Assembly (NCBI GenBank): GCA_905221605.1
Contig: CAJNDS010002123.1
Location: 590,001-654,000, forward strand
Source of the DNA: Symbiodinium natans
Taxonomy: Eukaryota; Sar; Dinophyceae; Suessiales; Symbiodiniaceae
Reading direction: 5' to 3'
DNA length: 64,000 bases
Part shown: positions 53,520 to 62,947 of the stretch, one piece after another
Layout of the letters: each line of letters starts with the position of its first letter
Position numbering within the stretch: position 1 is the first letter of the stretch
The notes under the pieces: model-generated
Told to the model about the DNA's origin: nothing
Database searches by the model: none
What the model saw: only the letters and a program-made list of their open reading frames with translations
Made by a program: the position numbers and the translations under genes

Positions 53520-54352
53520 AGACCCCTCAACCCTAAGCCCTAAACCCTAAACCCTAAACCCTAAACAAGGGCCTACTCTGGGTCCTAGCCCATGAGCCGC
53601 TGAGTCGCTGCCCAAAGGCCAGCGCATCTCAGGAGCTTCGAAAAGGGGAGCAGTCTCGGACTGGCTCTGCCTGGAGGTGGATTTAGGGTTTAGGGTTTAG
53701 GGTTTAGGGTTTAGGGTTTAGGATTCAAACGAACCCACCCCATGACCTTCAAAAACTGGGCGAACACTCCTTGCCCCCTAAGCACCCTACAAGCCCTCAA
53801 CCTGCGACACCACTCCGAAACCTGGAGCCACTCCAGGGTAGATGGGAAAAATGCCCTAAGCCATACCCTAAACCCTAAACCCTACGGCCCAGGTAATCAG
53901 GTGCTGCACCCACAGACGTAAACAACCTCCGGCCAACAAGCCCGCACAAACTTCTACTTTCAGAAGCCCCAACACCGTTCTTGGGGACCCAAGCCCTAAA
54001 ACCTGAACTCCCCCTCGCCCAAAATATACATGCACACGCAAATACATATATGAATAAATACATGAACATAACAACTCTTTTTAATACATATATATATACA
54101 TACATATACATATATATTAATATATATATATATAGGTATATAAATATATATATATATATAGGTATATATAGGTATATATCTTTATTCATTCATTTATGTA
54201 GTTATATATTTATGTAACCATCGGGTTTAGGGTTTGCGGTAGGGTCAAGGAAGGCTGGGGCCTCCTTTCGGCTCCTGGTGGATGCTCCTCTTGGGAAGCT
54301 CGGTGGGCCGCCCTGGCCTTCGGAGCTCAGGCTCGCTTTGAACTGGCGGCTT

Positions 54353-54503
54353 AGGGTTCAGGGTTCAGGGTTCAGGGTTCAGGGTTCAGGGTTCAGGGTT
54401 CAGGGTTCAGGGTTCAGGGTTCAGGGTTCAGGGTTCAGGGTTCCGGGTTCAGGGTTCAGGGTTCAGGGTTCAGGGTTCAGGGTCAGGGTTTAGGGTTTAG
54501 GGT

Positions 54504-54536
<33 letters not shown>

Positions 54537-54570
54537 TAGGGTTTAGGGTTAGGGTTTAGGGTTAGGGTTA
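54353..54570. repeat. GGGTTCA array passing into TTTAGGG and TTAGGG
   Basis: About 18 nearly perfect GGGTTCA heptamers (one GGGTTCC), then mixed TTTAGGG and hexamer TTAGGG units (54490-54570). Another single-variant block. Confidence 0.95.
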
Positions 54571-54579
54571 GTGTTCATC

Positions 54580-54670
54580 TTGGGGACATTCCCCCTTCAT
54601 GCTAACAGTCCCTTTTACTAGGGGGGGGGGGGGGTACTAGAATCCCTAGTAAGGACTCTTCGTGTAAGAG
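54580..54670. mobile_element. MITE family C, degraded copy
   Basis: ACATTCCCCCTTCATGCTAA and CTAACAGTCCC on the left; AATCCCTAGTAAGGACTCTT and AAGAGG on the right, with a G14 run in the middle. Borders a TTAGGG-type array on its left. Confidence 0.7.
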
Positions 54671-54798
54671 GAAATAGGTTGCAAGTGGACTTCGGATTGG
54701 GGCCCATGAACCTCCAAGTGGGGTTGCAAATTGGGTTCGGGAGGACAAAAGGCGACCTTGATGCTCGCTGCGATTTCGTGTTGGGCGGGGGTTGGGGG

Positions 54799-54800
<2 letters not shown>

Positions 54801-54855
<55 letters not shown>
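54801..54855. repeat. Homopolymer of 55 G
   Basis: An uninterrupted run of 55 guanines, the longest of many G or C runs in the window (others of 18-38 at 2863, 21500, 37785 and 38637). Run length could be unreliable in the assembly. Confidence 0.9.
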
Positions 54856-54856
<1 letters not shown>

Positions 54857-55376
54857 GTGGAAAAGACCAAGTAGAAATACGACCCTAGTAGTGAGTCAGT
54901 CTCGTCAAGTATCGGGGGTTCTGGGTTTTGTTTGGACTGGTTGCACTGGGACCCTAAACCCTAAATTGGGCTCACAAGCCCTAACCCCTAACCCCCAAAC
55001 CCTAAGGAAAGGGCTCATAGGGCCTTGGGAAGGCTCAAGCCGTCAGCCAAGCAAGTCCATACCCTAAACTTACAGGCATACTGGCATGGACTGAGGTACT
55101 GTCCCCCCCCCAACCCAGTGTCTAGGTACCGTTAGGTACCAATGTCAGAGAGCCCGCTGTATAGTAATGTTCACGACAATTCTTGCCCACACTTTACATT
55201 ACCAACTGCTACCCTAAATCCTAAAACCTAAGATTGCCAAATCGCAGACCCCTAGACTATCCGACACATACTCATCTCGGCCCCTAAAACCTTGTTGGTT
55301 CCTTCGAGCTCCGAGGTGGGTCATGGGATACTCTCAAACTCTGCCAGCAACATCTGTAAGAAACCTCCCTGAACAC

Positions 55377-55524
55377 CTTGGTAGCCCAGCAACCATACCA
55401 TGACAAGGGCACCCTTTTTTGGGATTGGTCATTTTAGGGTTTAGGGTGTTAGGTGTTAGGGTTTAGGGTTTAGGGTTCCCAGCACCAAAAAAAGGGAAAA
55501 GGGTACCACTGGGCTACCAAGACA
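55377..55524. mobile_element. MITE family D split by a telomere-type array
   Basis: Ends CCTTGGTAGCCCAGCAACCA and GTACCACTGGGCTACCAAG. TTTAGGG units (about 55434-55488) interrupt it between GGATTGGTCATTTTA and CCCAGCACC, where the intact copy has ATAAGGGAA. Here the array is in G-rich orientation. Confidence 0.85.
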
Positions 55525-55703
55525 GTAGGCCCTACGACCTGTAGGTTTGAAGCCCTTTTTCGCCCCAACCTGAAGCCCTGAGATCGCCCCTAAACCCTAA
55601 ACCCTAAACCCTACACCCTAAACCCTAAACCCTAAACCCTAAACCCTAAACCCGCCCTGAACCCTAAGCCCTACAGTGACACCCAACATCCACTGCAAGG
55701 GTC

Positions 55704-55748
55704 CTCCTCGAACTCCGCTCGGGCATCCTCAGCCTGCCTCCAGGCCTC
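55704..55748 (-). CDS. 45-bp charged-helix exon, module 13
   Basis: EAWRQAEDARAEFEE, fifteen codons, phase 0, acceptor CGGTAG, donor GAGGAG|GACCCT. The most diverged member of the series, one codon shorter than the 48-bp modules but with the same start (EA-R) and end (EE|GA). CCCTAAA left, TTTAGGG right. Confidence 0.7.
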
Positions 55749-57077
55749 CTACCGGAGTAGTTTAGGGTTTAGGGTTTAGGGTTTAGGGATATTTAGGGTT
55801 TAGGGTTTACAAGGTGTAGGGTTTGGGGGTTTAGGGTTTAGGGTTTAGGGTTTAGGGTTTACGGCGTAGGGTTGAGGGTTTACAAGGTGTAGGGTTTGCA
55901 AGTTTAGGGTATTTAGGCGGTATTTAAAACCCGAAGGTTCAGGTCGAGTTCGGGGATGACTATCGGCGCGACTTGTGCCTGGCTTTGCCCTGGCCTGAGC
56001 CCCATAAATCCCGACCCCTATCGGGTTATTAGGACGATTCATGTCAATGTCTGTTTAGGACTTCGGGTTTTGGGTTTGGGCGACTTTTGTTTGCTTGTTT
56101 TGTTTCATGATTTTTTGAGGGCATCACGTTAGCGTCCAAAACCCTAAGCCCTACCCTACAACCCGAAACCCTAAAACCCTAGAACCCTAACCCTAACACT
56201 CTAAACCCGAATTCCAAAAACCCCCAAAACCCTAAACCCCTAAACCCTAAACCCTAAACCCCTAAACCCTAAACCCTAACACTCTAAACCCTAACTCCTA
56301 AACCCCAAAAAACCCTAGCAGGGGCTAACGCATGCCATCTGAACCCAAACACCGCCTCTCACAACTTTGGAGAACTGGAACCCCCAAAGATCCAAGGGTT
56401 CTAGTAACGGTTCTAGGGATTTGGGGGTTTAGGGTTTAGGGTTTAGGGTTTAGGGTTTAGGGTTTAGGGTTTAGGGGTTCTAGGGTTTCAGGGTTTTGGG
56501 GTTTAGGGCTCTGTGGTTTAGGGCTCTTGGGGTTTTGGGTTACCTTAAAGACCAAGCCGACAGTTTAATGTAGGGGTTTAAGGGTTTAGGGTGTTAGGGT
56601 ACAGGCCTCGAACGCAAACACTACATGTCGAAAAAACACCTTTCCACCGTTCCCTCCCTCAAAAAACAGCAGTAAATAAGACATCACCGTTGCCGCAAGA
56701 CGAACCGACGCAAGCAAATAACTTTACTGAGCGTCTTGTAGCTTATTTACTATCAAAGCCCTTAAGGGGGTTTTTAGGTAGTCTACAAAGAAGGGCATAC
56801 CTACAAACAAAGGCATTGGCTTCTTACAGTAGGGACTTACCCTTAGCTACCTCCTCCAAAGAGAGAGCGAGAGCGAGAGAAAGAGAGAGAGAGAGGGAGG
56901 GAGAGAAAGAAGAGTCTGCACCTAAGCCCCCCCCCCCCCCCCCCGAACCTTGCACTCCCGGCCCAGAACCCTAAGTCCTAGGGTTAGGGTTCAGGGTTTA
57001 GGGTTTACAGTTTCGAGTTTAGGGTTTAAGAAACCCTAACATCTCCGAAGTTGCTGGCGCTGGCATAAGAAGAAGGC
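55749..57077. other. Intron-like stretch
   Basis: TTTAGGG arrays (55758-55865, 56425-56475), CCCTAAA-type units (56140-56320), and an array-free part 56590-56930 with a plus frame of 127 codons ending in (GA)n and C18. That frame has no recognisable domain and its last third is microsatellite, so I do not call it. Confidence 0.45.
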
Positions 57078-57125
57078 CTCTTCATGTTTGCGAGCAGCTT
57101 CCTCTTCGGCGCGCTGCCTGGCCTC
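57078..57125 (-). CDS. 48-bp charged-helix exon, module 12
   Basis: EARQRAEEEAARKHEE, sixteen codons, phase 0, acceptor ATGAGAG, donor GAAGAG|GCCTTC. GC donor where most of the series use GA. Confidence 0.75.
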
Positions 57126-57605
57126 CTCTCATGCATGGCGTGTCACCCTAAACCCTAAAGGGTTTTAGGGTTTAGGGTTTAGGGTTTAGGGTTTAGGGTT
57201 TAGGGTTTACTAAACCCTGGAAACCCAAAACCATTATAACCCCTAACCTTAAACCCTAAGCCCTGAACCCTGAACCACAAGAAACTTTTCTCTGAATCCA
57301 TGTCTTCTAGAAAGGACTCGCAACCAAGGTCCACTCGTAGTACCGAAAGACAGCTAGATACTCCGGACAACTCCTTGCCACCAAGCCCTAAACCCTAAAC
57401 CCTCAACCTTCCACGGAGGGCCCTGGTACCCTTATCAATTATATATATATGTATGTATGTATATATATATATCTCTCTATCGATCAGGGAAGTGTAACTT
57501 AATTAGTTTCTCGTAACTGCCACCCGATTGAGGGCCCTCAGAACACTACTTGTACTTGGGAGGGGGCGCCTCCTTGTATAAACCCCAAACGACGACTTCT
57601 CCGTC

Positions 57606-57653
57606 CTCCTCGCGCTTGTGCTCCGCTTGGGCCTGTTCGGCGTGCCGGCGGGC
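57606..57653 (-). CDS. 48-bp charged-helix exon, module 11
   Basis: ARRHAEQAQAEHKREE, sixteen codons, phase 0, acceptor CTGCCAG, donor GAGGAG|GACGGA. Starts one residue later than its neighbours but has one extra residue inside, so the length is kept at 48 bp. Confidence 0.75.
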
Positions 57654-57680
57654 CTGGCAGAGGGGAGGGTCTTATGAAGT

Positions 57681-57890
57681 AACCCTAAACCCTAAACCCT
57701 AAACCCTAAACCCTAAACCCTAAACCGGGATTGCAGAAGGCCTGCAGGGCTTTAGATGGGTTCAGAGGGCTGGTACGGGCTTCTCGGTTTATGGGGGTAG
57801 CGGAGAAGCCTTAGAACCCTAAACCCTAAACCCTAAACCCTAAACCCTGAACCCTAAACCCTAAACCCTAAACCCTAAACCCTAAAGGCT
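57681..57890. repeat. CCCTAAA arrays
   Basis: Two C-rich arrays (57681-57727 and 57814-57885) separated by G-rich non-coding sequence, in the intron between modules 11 and 10. Confidence 0.95.
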
Positions 57891-58109
57891 TCAAAGGGGG
57901 TGCACAGACGTAAGCAATCTCGACCTCAGTAGGTCCTCCACACCTTACTTCGTGAACCCAGAACCCAATCATTGTACAAACATTGATGTCTACTTAACTA
58001 ACTACATCCCAAAGACAAAATCCAAATACCCCAGGGCTAAGGGTTATCTAGCAGGCCCACTTACGTCCACAGATCCAACTCTTGCCAACCTGTAGTTCGG
58101 TGCCCCAAA

Positions 58110-58260
58110 CCCCGTATGTGGTCTTCACTTTTTGTGAGGGTGCCTATAGTCCAGAAATGTACCAAAAGTCGTCCCTCTGTCATATACCCTCTACTACTAG
58201 AATTCCTACTAAGGTATATGAACCATAAACCCTTTTAGGGTTCATTTCGTCCCTCTGGGA
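58110..58260. mobile_element. Family E element
   Basis: Right part ATGAACCATAAACCCTTTTA then GGGTTCATTTCGTCC matches 22640-22681. The left part (CCCTCTGTCATATACCCTCT) is more distinct. It ends within ten bases of module 10. Confidence 0.6.
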
Positions 58261-58267
58261 ATGCATC

Positions 58268-58315
58268 CTCCTCGCGCTCGCGCTGTGCTTTAGCTTCAGC
58301 AAGGCGCCGGGCCTC
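58268..58315 (-). CDS. 48-bp charged-helix exon, module 10
   Basis: EARRLAEAKAQREREE, sixteen codons, phase 0, acceptor GATCCAG, donor GAGGAG|GATGCA. Two substitutions (K, Q) compared with modules 4-8. Confidence 0.8.
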
Positions 58316-58385
58316 CTGGATCAAGGGCGCCGGAGTTTCGCTAAAGATGGCGCCCTCTCTGGGGCCTGTTCACCTATTGTATTGT

Positions 58386-58475
58386 GGTTAGGGTTTAGGG
58401 TTTAGGGTTTAGGGTTTAGGGTTTAGGGTTTAGGGTTTAGGGTTTAGGGTTTAGGGTTTAGGGTTTAGGGTTTAG
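58386..58475. repeat. TTTAGGG array
   Basis: Thirteen perfect G-rich units on the right of module 10, the expected orientation on that side. Confidence 0.95.
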
Positions 58476-58751
58476 AAGTTGAAGAACTTCCCATATGACC
58501 TCTCGGGTGTTCTCTGCATCTTCAACCCAAGAAGCTCAGATCCAACAGCTAAGAGATGTCTCGTTCTGGGACACAGTGTGGCTAAAGGTCTGCGCTCTCT
58601 TTGTTGAGGCCAGAACTTTTGGGTGCTTTAAAAATTTAACGGCCATGCCATAGAAGTGTTTGGGTTTATGTTGACTGTATACGGTCGTAGGGTTTAGGGT
58701 TTATGTTTAGGGTTTAGGGTTAAGGGTTAAACGACTCCATACGAATTCATC

Positions 58752-58799
58752 CTCTTCACGCTTGTGTTCGGCTTCAGCTTCGGCAAGACGGCGGGCCTC
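58752..58799 (-). CDS. 48-bp charged-helix exon, module 9
   Basis: EARRLAEAEAEHKREE, sixteen codons, phase 0, acceptor GCGAAG, donor GAAGAG|GATGAA. The usual GTCGTTTGG after the donor is TTCGTATGG here, which removes the only nearby GT and favours GA as the true donor. The intron end before it has the conserved ACAAGCCAGCCTC segment. Confidence 0.8.
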
Positions 58800-59266
58800 C
58801 TTCGCAAGGGGGCAAGGGGCTTTATCAGCCTAGAGGCTGGCTTGTGACGTTTTCTTGGGAGGGCTTCTTGGCCATTGGGTTGAGAGGGCGCGTGGGGCGC
58901 ATGGCTAATTCGGAGACGATACGGCATGTAGTTTTGCAAGGATGGCGGTTGAACCGACCGAGGCTTGCCATCCTCAATCGCTTGAGGGACTTCCGGCCAA
59001 ACCCTAAACCCCAAACCCCAAACCCTAAACCCTAAACCCCCTCAACCCCACATCCCTTAACCCCAATTCCTTCAACATGTTCGGGCACATTGGGGGGAGG
59101 GGTGTCATATGGGGGTTTACGAGATTGGGTACCTTGGGGTCCCCTTCTTATAAGGGAATCCTACTATTTTGGGGGTCTGCTACGAGAGGTCCCGTCTTTT
59201 TCCTACACCCCCATATCCGTTGGAGGGAAATACTTCTGTAGAGTGCCTGATTGGAGCCTTACCCTG

Positions 59267-59376
59267 AGGGTCCATGTACCTAAATAGGGAAGACTTCGGC
59301 TTTATAAAGTACTTCCTACCAGTATATAGGGACTGTGGGGCTGAAATATAGTTATAATAAGGTACATGGACCCTTA
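59267..59376. mobile_element. MITE family B copy
   Basis: Ends AGGGTCCATGTACCT and AAGGTACATGGACCCTTA, interior diverged (GGGCTGAAATATAG). Lies in the intron between modules 8 and 9. Confidence 0.8.
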
Positions 59377-59521
59377 GGGTTACATGAAAGAACCCAAAAC
59401 CGTGAACCCTATCCCTCAGCCTCTGAGACCTTTCATGCGCGGACATTGGGGGCCAGAGGCTGCGCATACATGAGGTTCTGAGGGCTTTTGAGCCAGAGGG
59501 TAAACTCCAAGCGACTTCGTC

Positions 59522-59569
59522 CTCTTCGCGCTTGCGCTCTGCTTCCGCTTCGGCAAGACGGCGCGCCTC
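59522..59569 (-). CDS. 48-bp charged-helix exon, module 8, acceptor changed
   Basis: EARRLAEAEAERKREE, protein identical to modules 4-7. The base before the expected acceptor is changed: GCGACG|GAG in place of GCGAAG|GAG, so the AG is lost. The next AG is inside the exon (GGAG|GCG) and would give a 45-bp exon in the same phase. Donor GAAGAG|GACGAA. Confidence 0.75.
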
Positions 59570-60016
59570 CGTCGCAATTGCGCAAAGGGCTGTATCAGCT
59601 TGTCGGCCCGGATGCTGGCTGGTGATGTTGTGGAGGCCTAGGGTTTAGGGTTTAGGGTTTAGGGTTTAGGGTTCAGGGTTTCGGGTTCAGGGTTTAGGGT
59701 TTAGGGTTTAGGGAGGCTTACTGGGCTCATGCGGTGTACATGCTGGTGTGTAAGGTTTTCTCCTGTGATTTTCTTCAACGGCGGTTGGACATATGCTTGC
59801 CATCCTCACATCACCTCAAGGACTGCCAGGACACCCTCGAATATGGTGAAGCCCCTGTTCCTGCCTGGAGCATGAACGATCCCAAAAAACCCGAAAAACC
59901 CTGAACCCGAAACCCTATCCCTAGGCTTTAAGATGAAGTTTTTTGGTTTTGGAGGAGCCAGAGCAAATATGTGAGGCAGAATTACGGGCCAGTTTGTTCC
60001 CCCAAACGACTTCGTC

Positions 60017-60064
60017 CTCTTCGCGCTTGCGCTCTGCTTCAGCTTCGGCAAGGCGGCGAGCCTC
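60017..60064 (-). CDS. 48-bp charged-helix exon, module 7
   Basis: EARRLAEAEAERKREE, phase 0, acceptor GCGAAG, donor GAAGAG|GACGAA. A 160-codon frame (59806-60288) runs through it in a different frame and is a shadow. Confidence 0.8.
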
Positions 60065-60516
60065 CTTCGCAAAGGGGCAAAGGGCCTGGAGGCTGGCTTG
60101 TGACGTAGTGTTTGGAAGGCTAGAAGGAGGTCGCAGGCGCACAGGAAACCTGGACACGGATTGACGCAAACAGGTTTGGCCTGGGTTTTGGGCACCAAAG
60201 GTTGGGCGCTACCCAGCCTGGCAGCCAACCAGGGAATCACGACAGCATAGTGGATTGCTGAAAAACATCGCAAAAACCGATGTTTCATAATCTGTTATCT
60301 CAAAGAAAGTGCAAAGAATATGTACAGTAGAGTACGTCAGCAAGTGGCCGCCAGAGCCGTGCAAGGACAGTTTGCGAGGCGAAGGATCTTCTGCCATGGC
60401 AATCGCACGGCCCAAGCCCTAAACCCAAAATTTAATGGGCATTGGTAGTAGGGTTTGGGGTTTAGGGTTTAGGGTTTAGGGTTTGGTAGTACATAGGCAT
60501 CATGGATGCTATTTTG

Positions 60517-60663
60517 GCTATGCATGCCCTGGGTAGTGAACATACTGGTACCATGGATGTTCATAAGGTGTGGAAACGCATGCTCTGGGAAGTGAACATA
60601 CTGGCACCATAGATGCGATTAAGGTTTGGCTAGGCATGCTCTGGGATGTGAACATACTGGTAC
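60517..60663. repeat. Three-copy minisatellite of about 60 bp
   Basis: TGAACATACTGG with a preceding GCATGCYCTGGG core occurs three times (near 60524-60553, 60584-60608 and 60636-60661) between modules 7 and 6. Confidence 0.8.
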
Positions 60664-60849
60664 GCAAGCACCTGAAACTACCAGGGTTTTTGATGTGTCT
60701 GACTCATGAGGTTTATAGTGCTGGCTTATAGGGTTGTTTTCGCTTGTTTGTTTTTCAATGGCGGCTGAATACACATCCTCACATTACTTAAAAACCCCCT
60801 GCGCCCAGCGGAATGCTTCTTGGCAAGCCCGATTTCAAGCGACTTCGTC

Positions 60850-60897
60850 CTCTTCGCGCTTGCGCTCTGCTTCCGCTTCGGCAAGACGGCGAGCCTC
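60850..60897 (-). CDS. 48-bp charged-helix exon, module 6
   Basis: EARRLAEAEAERKREE, phase 0, acceptor TTGTGAAG, donor GAAGAG|GACGAA. An AT microsatellite (60920-60970) is inserted between the exon and the conserved ACAAGCCAGCCTCC intron segment, about 75 bp upstream in the transcript. Confidence 0.8.
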
Positions 60898-61841
60898 CTT
60901 CACAATTCCGCAAAGGGCTCTATATATATATACAGATATATACATGCATATATATATATATATATATATCAGCCAGGAGGCTGGCTTGTGATGTTGTGGA
61001 GAGGGCTGTTCGGACACATGAGGTTTGTTGTAGAACTTAAGGATTTTGGGGTAACTTTTTGGGTCTCTAAGCTCCCATCAATCTAAGAAACATTCAACAT
61101 ACCCCCTGGGCACAGCCTTAAAAGAATTTCAGGGGCATGGGAAAATCCCTCCTTATATTCTCCTGTTAGATTGGAGGCTTTAGGCTGTGGGTTGCTTTCT
61201 CATCTGCTTCTTTTCTGTGTCGGTTGAATCTATGCATGCTATCCTCACATCACCTCGGGGACTGGTAGGACTCCTGTGCCCAGGGGAATGCTCCTGGGCA
61301 ATCCCGATTTCAATGAAGTCCTTTTTCCTGCCTGGAACATGAACGAGCCCACAAACCCAAAAAGCGTGAACCCTATCCCGAGTCCATAAGATCTCTTCAT
61401 CCGAGCATCTGTTTAATTTAATACCTCCACATTTGAAGAAACGTTTTTTCGTCGAAAGTCCGGCTGCAAGACTACTTTCCATTACGTGGGTTTTCGTATG
61501 GGGAAATACCACCACATTTAAAGGAAAAAACCCGAGGGGGTTCAAAAATCTGTCTGCAGGCTTCTTTTTGTTGCTTGCTGAGCTGCAGTTTGGATCGGTC
61601 AAACTACACACACATTCCTATTGTTTTTAATAGAGAAACAATACATTGCCATGGTCTAATTATTGCGGCGCCCTGCCTGTCTTATTGCGCTAGGGGGGGC
61701 GGGGGGCCCCACTAATTAAACAGATGCTCGGATTACTTGTGAAGAGGCTAGACTATATGAGGTCTTGGGGCCATTCTGACCTTGATATACGAGGCATAGA
61801 GATCATGTTGAGCCTAAGGGCAAACCCCAAACAACTTCGTC

Positions 61842-61889
61842 CTCCTCGCGCTTGCGCTCTGCTTCTGCTTCCGCAAGGCGTCGAGCCTC
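61842..61889 (-). CDS. 48-bp charged-helix exon, module 5
   Basis: EARRLAEAEAERKREE, phase 0, acceptor GCGCAG, donor GAGGAG|GACGAA. Several codons differ from modules 4 and 6-8 at the third base only. Confidence 0.8.
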
Positions 61890-62173
61890 CTGCGCAATTG
61901 GGCAAACGGCTTCATCAGCCTGCAGGCTGGCTTGTGATGTTCTGGGTCTAGGTTCCGAGGTGTTATGAGCTTTGGGGCTCATTGAGTTTATAGAGCTGTC
62001 TTGTAGACTGGCGTTTGAAATGTTATAGCCATCCTCAATCGTTTGCAGGACGTCCAGAAGTCCTAGGCCTTGGGGGAATGGTTCTAGGGAATGTCGGCTT
62101 CAGTGTATGTCTTGAGGGGCCAGCAGCTATGCAACAGATCTTGGGGGCTAAGGAAACCACAAACGACTTCGTC

Positions 62174-62221
62174 CTCTTCGCGCTTGCGCTCTGCTTCAGC
62201 TTCGGCAAGGCGGCGAGCTTC
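62174..62221 (-). CDS. 48-bp charged-helix exon, module 4
   Basis: EARRLAEAEAERKREE, phase 0, acceptor GCGAAG, donor GAAGAG|GACGAA. The first codon is GAA where the other copies have GAG. Confidence 0.8.
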
Positions 62222-62614
62222 CTTCGCAACTGGGCAAAAGGCGTTGTCAGGTTATCGGCCTGGAGGCTGGCTTGTGACATTGTGGAGGGCTTATAGAGTG
62301 CATGATGTGTAGAGTGCGTATATAGGGTGTAGTCCGTGCAGGGTTTACAGGTGAGTTGGTTCGTTCGTTTTGTTTGCAATGGCGGTTCTATGTTATACGC
62401 TGGCCGCCGCTTTAAAGATTACTCCCAAGCCCATGGGAATGATTCTAGGGAATGTCGGTGACGATGACATCCAGGTTCTTGCCTGGATGAACCTGAAACA
62501 GAATCCTAGGTTCTGAAACCACATCATTGTGGTGTTTGGGGGGGCCAGAGGCTATGCCATCTGCGGGTTTGAGGACATTCTGAGCCTAAAGGAAACACCC
62601 CAAACGACTTCGTC

Positions 62615-62662
62615 CTCTTCGCGCTTGCGCTCTGCTTCCGCTTCGGCTAGACCTCGCGCCTC
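62615..62662 (-). CDS. 48-bp charged-helix exon, module 3
   Basis: EARGLAEAEAERKREE, phase 0, acceptor GCGAAG, donor GAAGAG|GACGAA. One residue (G for R) differs from modules 4-8. Confidence 0.8.
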
Positions 62663-62899
62663 CTTCGCAAAGGAGCAAAGGGCTTTATCAGCTTATCGGC
62701 CTGGAGGCTGGCTCGTGACGTTTCGGGTCTGACTGTTAGAGGCTTCTACATGGCTCGTTGCTAAAGTTGAAGGAAGGATCGCAGTTGTAACCTACCACGC
62801 TTGCCATCCGATTCATCCGTTTCAGCCAGTCCTGAACTCCAAACCCTAAACCCTAAACCCTAAACCCTCAACCCTGAACCCCAAGCCCCTAAGCCCGTC

Positions 62900-62947
62900 C
62901 TCCTCCCGTCGGCGCTGGGCTTCGGCTTCGGCAATCCGACACGCCTC
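62900..62947 (-). CDS. 48-bp charged-helix exon, module 2
   Basis: EACRIAEAEAQRRREE, phase 0, acceptor GAGAAG, donor GAGGAG|GACGGG. In the transcript the acceptor is preceded by a GA-rich microsatellite instead of a pyrimidine tract. Confidence 0.75.

Larger units (their letters stand above)
53520..55703. other. Intron-like stretch right of the LTR element
   Basis: CCCTAAA and TTTAGGG arrays, weak minus-strand islands near 53600-53680 (SQSETAPLFEAPEM) and 54250-54345 (QFKASLSSEGQGGPPSF), AT repeats (54085-54175), the GGGTTCA array, a family C copy (54580-54670), the 55-base G run (54801-54855) and a split family D element. No firm exon. Confidence 0.45.

Noticed and set aside
54646-55067. 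Frames with polyglycine or polyproline
   Set aside because: Created by the 55-base G run.
56591-56974. 127-codon plus-strand frame
   Set aside because: Its end is (GA)n and C-run translation; the first part has no recognisable motif, no array-flank pattern and no splice sites.
59806-60288. 160-codon minus frame
   Set aside because: It crosses module 7 in a frame different from the conserved one (PLRRRLAALPKLKQSASAKR), which recurs only because the module itself is repeated.
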